From positions 1-43,498 of the forward strand of contig CACWOQ010000037.1 of assembly GCA_902762505.1 (NCBI GenBank): a stretch of 43,498 nt of DNA, written 5' to 3'. The notes under the pieces were generated by a model. That model was not told where the DNA came from and searched no databases. It saw only the letters and a program-made list of their open reading frames with translations. The first letter of the stretch is position 1, and each line of letters begins with the position of its first letter. Position numbers and translations under genes: made by a program. Source of the stretch: an uncultured Ruminococcus sp. (lineage in GTDB: Bacteria; Bacillota; Clostridia; Oscillospirales; CAG-272). Shown piece after piece: positions 32,759-40,392 of this stretch.

Positions 32759-34426
32759 TTATTTCAGGTTCATTCTGAAGGAAGTGCAGGGCACGCCGGA
32801 GCTTGAGCAAAGCGTAAGCGTTTCGGGGAAGCTCTGATCGAGCTTGGAGTTGTACATGACGGCGGTTATTTTTGAGGTCGCCGTAACGGTGATCTCGTCA
32901 GTCCCGGTTATCGTCACGGTGCCGAGCTTGCCGCCGCCGGAGCAGAGCACGCTCACGCCCTTTACCTCCCCGCCGTCGAACGTTTTGAGGCCGTCGCCGA
33001 CGTGGATGAATCTGACCGTCGCGCTCAGCCCGTCCTCGGACAGCGTGCAGGAAAGCGGGACCGGACCTTCCTCGTAATCAAGTCCGCCCATGCCGTAGTC
33101 GTTTGCGAGGATTATCTTTGCCATGCGCTCGGATACCTCCCATTTGTTGTACGGATGGAGGTTGTTGCCGTAAGTTCTGTCCTTCCACGTGTCGGCGGAG
33201 GAGCAGATGTGCGAGTTTTCGAGGATCTGCGGGATCGTTCCCATCGTCATCCTGACGCGGGAGTAATCGAACGACATGTATATCGGCGGAAGCTCGACTA
33301 TGTACACGGGATAATTCCCGTGCAGCTCCGCGTGTTTCTCCCTCAGATAAGTTATCAGCGCCGCGAAGCGGTTTGCGTACTGAGTGTCGTTTTTGTTGGC
33401 GGATACGCAGTCCGATTCGCCCTGATACCAGATTATGCCTCTTATCGGCATGTTCTGGAACGAATATATCCTGTTGTTGTACATATAGGAGGATTCGTGC
33501 GGATTCGAGCCGGCGGCGCTGTAAATGCCGTTTTTCGCCTTGCTGACCTTCAGCGCGTCGCGCACCTCGTTCGGCAGAAACGCGTGCAGCGCGCAGCCCG
33601 CTGCGTCGAATTCTATCATGCCGATAGGCAGGCTCCGGTCAAGCGCGTTGTACATGTTGATCGCCGTGAAGTACCCGAGCGCGGAAAATCCCGGGGCGCC
33701 GCTTTTCGGCTTCTTCCAACCGCGGGGATTCACAACGTCCTCACTGCAGTCGTTCGAGCCTTTTACGACGCTGCTGCCGAGATCGTCGCCCGGGACTCTG
33801 TAAAGGCGTATCATAAGATCGTCGCTTATCTCGACGTTCCTTCCGGGCGCGCTCGCGAGCGGCTCGGCTTTTATCATTGAGACGGGGTACGCGATGTTCG
33901 ACTGACCTATGACCCAGTAAACGTCACCCACGAGGACGTTTTCGAATTTATATTCGGCGCCCTCGCCGGCGAATACGCGCAGAGTCTGTCCCTCCGTGTT
34001 TGCGGGAAGCTTTCCGCCGAGCGTGAGCAGCCAGTGCCCGTCCTCTATGACGGCGGCTCCGTGAAGCCCGCCGAATTCGGCTTCCACACGTTTTCCGTTC
34101 TCGGACTCGTCAGCCCAGCCCCAGATCCTTATATAATCGTCTCTCTGTATCACCATATTGCTGCCGAACGCTGCCGACACGGTGAAGGATGACGCCGGCT
34201 CGGCTTTCATGGCTTCGAGATCTTCCGTGATCACGGGCTCGGTCTCGGGCTCCTCTGTCGTTTCCGGCTCGGTCTGAGCGTCGGTCTCAGCCTCCGTATC
34301 CGTAACGGGTTCGGTTTCGACGCCGGTCGTTTCGCCGGTATCCGACACCTCGCCGTCGGAGGCGCAGGACGCAAGGCATAACAGTATCATGACCGCCGCA
34401 AGCGTAAGTGAAATAAACCTTTTCAT
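32759..34426 (-). CDS. SASA-family SGNH esterase lipoprotein, second paralogue
   Basis: The 555-residue lipoprotein (signal ends LASC, Cys21) has the same layout as its downstream neighbour. A Thr/Glu linker is followed by EDLEAMKAEPASSFT and IWGWADESENGK, shared almost residue for residue, then VIGQSNIAYPVSM (Ser), WYQGESDC and NLHPYNKWEVSERM (His). Identity is uneven: framework and catalytic blocks are conserved while substrate-facing loops differ, suggesting duplication and divergence of substrate range. The strong promoter upstream serves both genes. Confidence 0.88.
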   Translation of the reverse strand: MKRFISLTLAAVMILLCLASCASDGEVSDTGETTGVETEPVTDTEAETDAQTEPETTEEPETEPVITEDLEAMKAEPASSFTVSAAFGSNMVIQRDDYIRIWGWADESENGKRVEAEFGGLHGAAVIEDGHWLLTLGGKLPANTEGQTLRVFAGEGAEYKFENVLVGDVYWVIGQSNIAYPVSMIKAEPLASAPGRNVEISDDLMIRLYRVPGDDLGSSVVKGSNDCSEDVVNPRGWKKPKSGAPGFSALGYFTAINMYNALDRSLPIGMIEFDAAGCALHAFLPNEVRDALKVSKAKNGIYSAAGSNPHESSYMYNNRIYSFQNMPIRGIIWYQGESDCVSANKNDTQYANRFAALITYLREKHAELHGNYPVYIVELPPIYMSFDYSRVRMTMGTIPQILENSHICSSADTWKDRTYGNNLHPYNKWEVSERMAKIILANDYGMGGLDYEEGPVPLSCTLSEDGLSATVRFIHVGDGLKTFDGGEVKGVSVLCSGGGKLGTVTITGTDEITVTATSKITAVMYNSKLDQSFPETLTLCSSSGVPCTSFRMNLK

Positions 34427-34455
34427 TTTTTACTCCTTTTAGCTTTGTCAATGCA

Positions 34456-34484
34456 ATAATATCACACAGACGGAAAAAAGTCAA
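34456..34484 (-). promoter_or_regulatory. Promoter of the tandem esterase operon
   Basis: On the minus strand TTGACT (34479-34484) and TATTAT (34456-34461) are separated by 17 bases. It is divergent from the promoter of the ApgM-like gene. Confidence 0.78.
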
Positions 34485-34531
34485 CGCTTTTGCACTTCAA
34501 AATTAAAATTTTATACTTGCCTATGCTAAAA

Positions 34532-34559
34532 TTGTATGATACACTAAATTTGTTATAAT
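34532..34559 (+). promoter_or_regulatory. Promoter of the ApgM-like gene operon
   Basis: A perfect TATAAT (34554-34559) follows a weak TTGTAT (34532-34537) by 16 bases. Start codon 34589 is preceded by AGGAG. Confidence 0.65.
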
Positions 34560-34588
34560 AGGTAGGTTTAACATCATCAGGAGTTATT

Positions 34589-35824
34589 ATGAAATATTTT
34601 GTTTTGACGGTCGACGGCATGGCTGACCGCAGGATGAGCGCCTGCGGCGGAAAGTCACCTATGGAGGTCGCTGCCAAGCCGACGATGAATATGCTCTCGT
34701 ACCGCAGCTTCAACGGATTCGTATCAAATCTGCCGGAGGGCGCCGCAGACGTCCCTTACGCCGTTGATCTGTCCGTTCTCGGCTGCGATCCTTCGATATC
34801 CTGCGGAACAGCCGTATACGAAGCGGCTTCTCTCGGCGCGGCTCTGACGGACGAGGACACCGTTTACAAATGCGCGTTTCTTTCTCTTTCGGAGGACGAC
34901 TGCGATTACGCCGACAGAAAAGTCCTGTCCGCGCATCCGTCGGACGTCACCGCGGAGGAGATCACGAGGCTCGTCAGCGCGGTGAACAAGGGCATATCCA
35001 CGAAGATAAAGAAATTCTATGCCGCGTCGGATCTGTCGGCGTGTCTCGTATGGAGACGCTCGCCCAAGCAGACCGCGATCGCCTCTCCCGAAGAGGCGGA
35101 GGGCAAACGCACAGGAGATTTCTTCCCGGACGGAGACGCCGGCGCAAGGATAGTACCGATGCTCGAAAAGAGCTATACCGTCCTGAAGGATCACCCCGTG
35201 AACGTCAGACGCCGCGAGCAGGGAAAAGCTCCGCTGAACTCCATCTGGCTGTGGGGCGGCGAGAAAAAGCCCGCTTACGATGACTTCGGTGAAAAATGGC
35301 GCGTATCCCCGTCGATAATAGGCGAGGACGCGATGCTCACCGGCATCGGCGCGCTTATCGGCATGAAGCCCGTGAAGGCGAGCTCTTCATCCGTGCTTGC
35401 GAAAGCCGCGATAGACGAGTTCACGGCAGGCGCCGATCTTGTTTACGTTCATTATGACGGCGTGCGCAAGGCGTCTCTTGCCGGCGACGCCGCCGCCAAG
35501 GTCGCGGCGATAGAAGAAGCCGATTCGGCTGTGCTCGCGCCCGTTTACGAATATCTGTGCGGCTGCGGCGATCAGTTCAAGCTGCTTGTTTCGACAGGCA
35601 CCGCGATCCCGTGCGAGACGCGCGCGTATGAGCCCGGTCCCGCCCCGTTCTTCATGTACAATTCGATGCGTACCGAGGTCGGGTACAAACCGTTTTCCGA
35701 GCTTAACGCGGCGAAGAGCGGCTTCTGCCTGCCCGAGGGACACAAGTTCGTACCGTTCATGATCAGACTGCCGGCGCCCGCGCCCGAAAAAGAGGAGACC
35801 CCGGAACAAAATGGACAACAATAA
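34589..35824 (+). CDS. ApgM-type phosphoglycerate mutase homologue, probably catalytically inactive
   Basis: The 411-residue protein follows the archaeal-type cofactor-independent phosphoglycerate mutase (alkaline phosphatase superfamily) from end to end: VDGMADRR, GGKSPMEVAAKPTMNML, LSVLGCDP, YEAASLG, SYTVLKDHPVNVRRREQGKAPLNSIWLWG, and a P-rich C-terminal end. Catalytic positions are missing. The GSD serine motif before LSxLGYDP reads VPYAVD or GAAD, the DExxH segment reads DGVRKASLAGD, and the DHxTP motif reads STGTAIP. The terminal THxxDPVP reads RAYEPGPAP. Only the first Asp remains. It probably no longer acts as a mutase. It overlaps lepB by 14 bases. Confidence 0.8.
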   Translation: MKYFVLTVDGMADRRMSACGGKSPMEVAAKPTMNMLSYRSFNGFVSNLPEGAADVPYAVDLSVLGCDPSISCGTAVYEAASLGAALTDEDTVYKCAFLSLSEDDCDYADRKVLSAHPSDVTAEEITRLVSAVNKGISTKIKKFYAASDLSACLVWRRSPKQTAIASPEEAEGKRTGDFFPDGDAGARIVPMLEKSYTVLKDHPVNVRRREQGKAPLNSIWLWGGEKKPAYDDFGEKWRVSPSIIGEDAMLTGIGALIGMKPVKASSSSVLAKAAIDEFTAGADLVYVHYDGVRKASLAGDAAAKVAAIEEADSAVLAPVYEYLCGCGDQFKLLVSTGTAIPCETRAYEPGPAPFFMYNSMRTEVGYKPFSELNAAKSGFCLPEGHKFVPFMIRLPAPAPEKEETPEQNGQQ

Positions 35825-36503
35825 CGAAGAACTCACCATATCCGAAACGAAGGCGGAGACCGTTCCGCCCGCAAGGATCGGGACCGGCAGGCGGAAAAAG
35901 GAACAGAATGAGAAAAAGCCGCTTATTCAGGAGGTTTTCGAGTGGGTCGAGATAATCGCCCTGTCGCTGTCGTTCGTGCTTTTGATGTTCTCGTACGCCG
36001 CAAGGCAGGCGAGAGTCGACGGAAGCTCGATGAGAGAGACCTTCCATCACGGTGAATCCATAATCATCTCCAATCTGTTCTATACGCCGAAGCAGGGAGA
36101 CATAATCGTCTTTCAGGTGCCGAACAGCACGCTGACCACGGAACCGATAATAAAACGCGTCATCGCCGTCGGCGGTCAGACCGTCTATATAGATTTCGAA
36201 AACTGGCTCGTATACGTATACGACGACAGCTCGCTTTCGGTCGACGAGGTTATCGCGACCGTCAAGCCGCTTGACGAGCCGTATATCAAGGCGATGAGAC
36301 AGAACGTCTACCCGAATCAGATAATGAAAAACGGAAGCGATCATCAATATCCGCTCACGCTTGACGAGGGGATGCTGTTCTGCATGGGTGACAACCGCAA
36401 CGGCAGCACGGACTCACGCTCCGCAATGCTCGGACCCGTGGATTCGCGCTACGTGCTCGGAAAGGTGCTTTTCCGCATCTATCCGTTTGAAACAAAATTC
36501 TGA
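35811..36503 (+). CDS. lepB: Signal peptidase I
   Basis: The 230-residue protein has a cytoplasmic Lys-rich N-terminus, one membrane span (about residues 46-66), and the S26 peptidase domain. It carries box B VDGSSMRETFHHGE (nucleophile Ser), box D IIKRVIAVGGQTV (general-base Lys) and box E MGDNRNGSTDSR. It removes signal peptides of exported proteins on the outer face of the membrane. It overlaps the end of the ApgM-like gene by 14 bases. An insertion between boxes D and E (about residues 125-175) is acidic and not conserved in the family. Confidence 0.93.
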   Translation: MDNNNEELTISETKAETVPPARIGTGRRKKEQNEKKPLIQEVFEWVEIIALSLSFVLLMFSYAARQARVDGSSMRETFHHGESIIISNLFYTPKQGDIIVFQVPNSTLTTEPIIKRVIAVGGQTVYIDFENWLVYVYDDSSLSVDEVIATVKPLDEPYIKAMRQNVYPNQIMKNGSDHQYPLTLDEGMLFCMGDNRNGSTDSRSAMLGPVDSRYVLGKVLFRIYPFETKF

Positions 36504-36509
36504 TAAAGC

Positions 36510-36547
36510 GAAGAATAAAGGCTCCGGCGACCCGTCCTTTATTCTTC
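36510..36547 (+). terminator. Hairpin after lepB, possible partial terminator
   Basis: GAAGAATAAAGG pairs with CCTTTATTCTTC with a 14-base loop, followed by a short T-rich stretch. It lies between lepB and rbgA; readthrough is possible. Confidence 0.5.
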
Positions 36548-36571
36548 CTTTATTGTATAAAAGGAGTTAAT

Positions 36572-37441
36572 ATGCCGTCAGATCAGATACAATGGTTTCC
36601 CGGCCATATGGCAAAAACGCGGAGGCTGATAACGGAAAATCTCGCCTCCGTAGATATAGTGATAGAGCTGCTTGACGCGCGGATCCCTTACAGCTCCGCC
36701 AATCCGGAGCTGAAAAAGCTGATAGGACAGAAGCCGTCCGTCACGGTGCTGAACAAATACACGTTATCGGACCCCGCCGCGTGCGCCGTATGGCGCTCGT
36801 ATTACGAAAAAAACGGGCAAAGCTGCATTTTCACGGACTGCCTGACCGGATACGGGCTTGACCGCATGAGGGAGGCCGTAAACGCCGCCCTGTCGGAAAA
36901 GCTGAAGAGATACGAAGAAAAAGGAATGGCGGGCAGACATATAAAGGCGATGATCGTGGGCATCCCGAACGTCGGAAAATCGTCGCTTATAAACAAGCTC
37001 GCAAGGAACAGATCGGCAAAGGTGGAGAACCGGCCGGGCGTCACCACGGCGAAGCAGTGGGTCACAACGTCGGTCGGTATAGATCTGCTCGATATGCCGG
37101 GCGTGCTCTGGCCGAAATTCGACGACAGACAGGTCGGCGAAAACCTGAGCATGACCGGCGCCGTCAAGGACGAGGTCGTTCAGACGGAAGCCGTCGCGTA
37201 CGCTCTGTGCGAGCGGCTGAAGCGGCTTTACCCGTCGCTTTTGTGTCAGAGATACAAGCTCGAACCGGATTTCGTCGCAGACGCCGAGCCGTACGAGATT
37301 TTCGAGGCGGTGGCGAAAAAGAGAGGGCTTCTGCTGAAAGGCGGAGAAATAAACGTCGACAGATGCTCGGATCTTCTGCTTGACGAGTTCAGAGCCGGAA
37401 AAATAGGAAAAATAACGCTGGAGCGTCCGAAAAATGCTTGA
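36572..37441 (+). CDS. rbgA: Ribosome biogenesis GTPase RbgA (YlqF)
   Basis: The 289-residue circularly permuted GTPase is needed for late 50S assembly. It begins QWFPGHMAKTRR (family signature). G4 reads LNKYTLSDP (about residue 55; the usual NKxD is NKYT), followed by G1 GIPNVGKSSLINKL (about 127-140) and G3 DMPGVLWP (about 172). A C-terminal RNA-binding helical domain completes it. AAGGAG precedes the ATG. It overlaps rnhB by eight bases, the conserved rbgA-rnhB order of Firmicutes. Confidence 0.95.
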   Translation: MPSDQIQWFPGHMAKTRRLITENLASVDIVIELLDARIPYSSANPELKKLIGQKPSVTVLNKYTLSDPAACAVWRSYYEKNGQSCIFTDCLTGYGLDRMREAVNAALSEKLKRYEEKGMAGRHIKAMIVGIPNVGKSSLINKLARNRSAKVENRPGVTTAKQWVTTSVGIDLLDMPGVLWPKFDDRQVGENLSMTGAVKDEVVQTEAVAYALCERLKRLYPSLLCQRYKLEPDFVADAEPYEIFEAVAKKRGLLLKGGEINVDRCSDLLLDEFRAGKIGKITLERPKNA

Positions 37442-38036
37442 ATTCACTTATGAGGATAACGCGCGCTCGGAGGGGTACGGCGCCGTATGCGGCGTCGACG
37501 AGGCGGGCAGAGGACCGCTGATGGGTCCCGTATGCGCCGCCGCCGTGATACTTCCGCCGGGACTTTACATAGAAGGACTGAACGACAGCAAAAAGCTGAC
37601 GGAGAAGAAAAGGGAAGCGCTGTTCCCGGTGATAACGGAAAAAGCCGTCGCATACTGTGTGGCGTACGCGTCAGCCCGGGAGATAGACTCGATGAACATC
37701 CTTAACGCAACGATGCTCGCTATGAGACGCGCGATAGAAGGACTTCCGGTAAAAGCGGACTTCGCCCTGATCGACGGTAACTGCAAAAGAGACATACCCG
37801 TGCCTGCCGTAACGGTCGTAGGGGGCGACGCAAAATGCCCGTCGATCGCCGCGGCGTCGGTGCTTGCGAAGGTCAGCCGTGACAGGCTCTGCCTTGAGCT
37901 TGACGCGAGGTATCCGCAGTACGGATTTGCAAAACACAAGGGCTACGGCACGAAGGAGCATATGGAGGCGCTGCGGAAATACGGACCGTGCCCCGAGCAC
38001 AGGATCACGTTTCTGAAGTTTTTGAACAATGAATAA
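37434..38036 (+). CDS. rnhB: Ribonuclease HII
   Basis: The 200-residue protein has the RNase HII signature GVDEAGRGPLMGPV (first two acidic metal ligands), LNDSKKLTEKKRE, LIDGN (third Asp, about residue 113) and SIAAASVLAKVSRD (fourth Asp in SRD, about 144), with YGFAKHKGYGTKEHMEAL. It removes ribonucleotides from DNA and RNA in hybrids. It overlaps genes on both sides by eight bases. Confidence 0.95.
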   Translation: MLEFTYEDNARSEGYGAVCGVDEAGRGPLMGPVCAAAVILPPGLYIEGLNDSKKLTEKKREALFPVITEKAVAYCVAYASAREIDSMNILNATMLAMRRAIEGLPVKADFALIDGNCKRDIPVPAVTVVGGDAKCPSIAAASVLAKVSRDRLCLELDARYPQYGFAKHKGYGTKEHMEALRKYGPCPEHRITFLKFLNNE

Positions 38037-38463
38037 CAGAGAATTCGGATATTTCGGCGAGGGAGTCGCCTGCGAATACCTGAAAAGCAAGGGCTTTGAG
38101 ATCGTGGAACGGAATTACTACGCGTCGGGCGGCGAGCTTGACGTTATAGCCCGTGACGAAAGCCGCATCGTTTTCGTCGAGGTCAAGACGAGATATAACG
38201 GTCAGAGCCTGCGCTACGGCAGACCGGCGTCAGCCGTGGACGCGAGGAAGCAGACCGCCGTCGCCACGGCGGCGAAGCAGTATATTTTCGACAGCAAAAC
38301 GACGCTTCAGCCGCGTATCGACGTGATAGAGGTAATTGTAAGCGCTCACGCGGCGGAGAACGGCGGGCTGTGGTACTTCATAGATGAGATAAACCATATA
38401 GAAAACGCAGTCATATCGTCTCCGTCCGTAAGATACGGAAGCCGCGACAGAAGGTTCAACTGA
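38029..38463 (+). CDS. yraN: UPF0102/YraN-family nuclease-like protein
   Basis: The 144-residue protein has the YraN pattern: GEGVACEYLKSKGFEIVERNYYASGGELDVIARD and VFVEVKTR, which form the restriction-endonuclease-fold D..ExK site, followed by Lys/Arg-rich segments. The family is widely conserved next to rnhB; its cellular role is unsettled. It overlaps rnhB by eight bases. Confidence 0.92.
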   Translation: MNNREFGYFGEGVACEYLKSKGFEIVERNYYASGGELDVIARDESRIVFVEVKTRYNGQSLRYGRPASAVDARKQTAVATAAKQYIFDSKTTLQPRIDVIEVIVSAHAAENGGLWYFIDEINHIENAVISSPSVRYGSRDRRFN

Positions 38464-38541
38464 TGTGGCAAAACAGCCGCCCGGTCATATTATAGTATCG
38501 GATGCGTTCAACCGCTCCATATTAAGACTCGGAGGTCAGAT

Positions 38542-38655
38542 ATGAACTGCTTATGCGATATCTTTGACGATGATAACATCTGGTTCATCATAATAATCGC
38601 TCTCATTCTCTTCACGTACTGCGGCGACGGATGCCGCGGAAGAGGCGGAAGATAA
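38542..38655 (+). CDS. Small membrane peptide (37 residues), unknown function
   Basis: ATG at 38542 follows GGAGG at 38531-38535. The product starts MNCLCDIFDDDNIWF, has one hydrophobic span (IIIIALILFT) and ends with a Cys-Gly-Arg-rich tail (YCGDGCRGRGGR). Short Clostridia peptides of the pattern acidic head, isoleucine-rich span, Cys/Gly tail are common downstream of housekeeping genes and mostly unnamed. The good ribosome binding site and coherent composition support a real gene. Confidence 0.65.
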   Translation: MNCLCDIFDDDNIWFIIIIALILFTYCGDGCRGRGGR

Positions 38656-38661
38656 AAAGCT

Positions 38662-38756
38662 CCGGCGTATGCCGGCAGTTATGAGTTCCGCTTACGCGAA
38701 ACGTCATGAGCGCCGACGCGCGTTATGAGTCCATGCGGCGCGTTTGCGGAGCGCGT
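38662..38756 (-). repeat. Mosaic hairpin repeat, partial copy C
   Basis: CCGGC/GCCGG (38662-38675) is followed by AGTTATGAGTTCCGC, TTACGCGAAACG, TCATGAGCGC and GACGCGCGTTATGA, aligning with the left half of copy B with a few substitutions. It ends in GCGTTTGCGGAG. The remaining modules and the A/B terminator are absent; an unrelated terminator follows. Confidence 0.72.
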
Positions 38757-38764
38757 TGATTTGA

Positions 38765-38796
38765 AAATACCGGTCGGCGTATGCCGACCGGTATTT
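38765..38796. terminator. Bidirectional terminator
   Basis: AAATACCGGTCGGC and GCCGACCGGTATTT form a perfect 14-base stem with a GTAT loop. It lies between the convergent small membrane peptide gene and the EEP-family gene. Confidence 0.85.
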
Positions 38797-38799
38797 GGT

Positions 38800-39516
38800 T
38801 CAGTTCAGCTCTAAGTCTGCGACGACGGGCCTGTGATCGGAAACGATCAGCTTCGGCACGCGCGCGTCTTTGACTTTTACGTCCGGTGAGACGAAAATAT
38901 AGTCGATCTTCTTTCTCGGAAAATTTGACGGGAATGTGTTTCTGCCCTCGCTCAGGCTGTCCGCGGTGTCCGTCATCCTTTCGCGGATCTGCGAGAGGAT
39001 CGGCGACGCGGGCGTGACGTTCATATCGCCCATAAGTACGCAGCGGTTTTCCTCCAGCGCCGACAGCACCGTATCGCGGGCGTTTTCATGCTCGTCGCGG
39101 TTGAGTCCGAAGTGGACGGAAATGACGGTAAGCTCGCCGTCGCCCGTGTCGATCCGGAGCTTCGCGGCGCATCTCGTCTCATAATATCCGTGATATCTGC
39201 GCGGAGAAGGATCCGGGATCATCACCGTTTCCGCGGAGATTATCGGATACTTTGACAGCACGGCGTTGCCGTAAGGATCGCGGCCGTTGAAATCTATCGC
39301 CTTCGCGAAATAGTGATACTTATACCCGGCGCCCTCGGCGAGTATCCTCGCCTGCGCGTCGTAGCCCTTCGTTTCGCTCTGCCCATGGACTTCGTTGAGC
39401 CCGACGATATCGGCGCCCGACTCCGCTATGGTCTTTGCGAAAAGCTCGTAATCTATCCGTCTGTTCACGTAATCGAGACAGTGCTGGATATTGAACGTCA
39501 TCACACGGAGGATCAT
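38800..39516 (-). CDS. Endonuclease/exonuclease/phosphatase family hydrolase
   Basis: The 238-residue protein has EEP-fold motifs: MTFNIQHCLD (Asn), VGLNEVHG (metal-binding Glu, about residue 42), HFGLNRDEHE (about 135), LMGDMNVTP (Asp/Asn, about 157-162) and VSDHRPVVADL (catalytic Asp-His). Such enzymes cleave phosphodiesters or phosphomonoesters; those of this size without a signal peptide are often annotated as DNase-I-like or sphingomyelinase-like. Substrate unknown. It is followed by a terminator. Confidence 0.88.
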   Translation of the reverse strand: MILRVMTFNIQHCLDYVNRRIDYELFAKTIAESGADIVGLNEVHGQSETKGYDAQARILAEGAGYKYHYFAKAIDFNGRDPYGNAVLSKYPIISAETVMIPDPSPRRYHGYYETRCAAKLRIDTGDGELTVISVHFGLNRDEHENARDTVLSALEENRCVLMGDMNVTPASPILSQIRERMTDTADSLSEGRNTFPSNFPRKKIDYIFVSPDVKVKDARVPKLIVSDHRPVVADLELN

Positions 39517-39520
39517 ACGC

Positions 39521-40387
39521 TTAAAATCTCGAACTGCCGCCGGAGAAGGAGTTGCCGCCTCCGCCCGAAGAGTGCATGCCGCTGTGAGACGATCCGCCGC
39601 CGCTTCTGCCGCCGCTGTCCGACGACTGTATAAGCGTCCTCGTCACGTTCCTGTAAAGGAACGATTCGCGCAGATCACGCATACGGAAGCTGTTGTTTAC
39701 GATATAGTCGTTTGCATACGTCGCGAATCTGACGTTGTACATCTTCGCTTTTTCTTTGCTCAGATTTATCAGGCCTACGACAAGTCCCACCACGGATGCG
39801 ATCGCCGAATATCCGAGATAATCGCCGATCGTCTTCTTTTCCGTGATCTTTCCGGTATCGTACAGCTCGTCTATGAGCTCGATGCCGATCTTCATCGCTT
39901 CATAATACTGACCGCTTGCCATGTACGGTTGCATTTTATCACGTATAGTTTCGTTATAGTTATACGTGCGGGTCTCCACGTCGCCGGTACCGACGACCGA
40001 GAAATAACGGTCCTCCGGATCCATATTGACGTAAATGATCATGCCCGAGCGCCCGGCGCCGAGCCCATATCCATTGAAGCGGTAGAAGTTGATGGCGCAG
40101 GTCTCGTCATAGGGTCCGAAGCCGTAATTCGTGGTATCGGTGTAGATCACGAGATCGTAACCGTATTTTTCTCTTACCTGATTTATAAGATAAGTGAGCT
40201 CTGATTTTTCACTTGCCGTGAAAAGTCCCGCCTCGTCCGCCACACGTTCAAGATTCGTGCCGTAAAAATCCTCAAACGTTTCCGGATCATCCGGGAACCA
40301 CGACGGATAATCCGACGCGTGTACCGCCGTCAGAGCGAGGACCGTGATCAGGATCGAAATGAAAACAAATGATACAATCTTTTTCAT
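39521..40387 (-). CDS. TPM-domain membrane protein (YdjH/YgcG-like)
   Basis: The 288-residue protein has a signal peptide (MKKIVSFVFISILITVLALTAVHA) and a TPM domain (about residues 40-170, VADEAGLFTASEKSELTYLINQVREKYGYDLVIYT). A membrane span (about 190-208) is followed by a Gly/Ser/His-rich tail, usual for this family. I chose ATG 40387 because GAGGTGAT lies just upstream. It follows the zinc-ribbon gene with the 5-base spacing seen in the Bacillus ydjG-ydjH type pair. Its role is probably membrane-stress related, by analogy. Confidence 0.83.
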   Translation of the reverse strand: MKKIVSFVFISILITVLALTAVHASDYPSWFPDDPETFEDFYGTNLERVADEAGLFTASEKSELTYLINQVREKYGYDLVIYTDTTNYGFGPYDETCAINFYRFNGYGLGAGRSGMIIYVNMDPEDRYFSVVGTGDVETRTYNYNETIRDKMQPYMASGQYYEAMKIGIELIDELYDTGKITEKKTIGDYLGYSAIASVVGLVVGLINLSKEKAKMYNVRFATYANDYIVNNSFRMRDLRESFLYRNVTRTLIQSSDSGGRSGGGSSHSGMHSSGGGGNSFSGGSSRF

Positions 40388-40392
40388 AGTGA

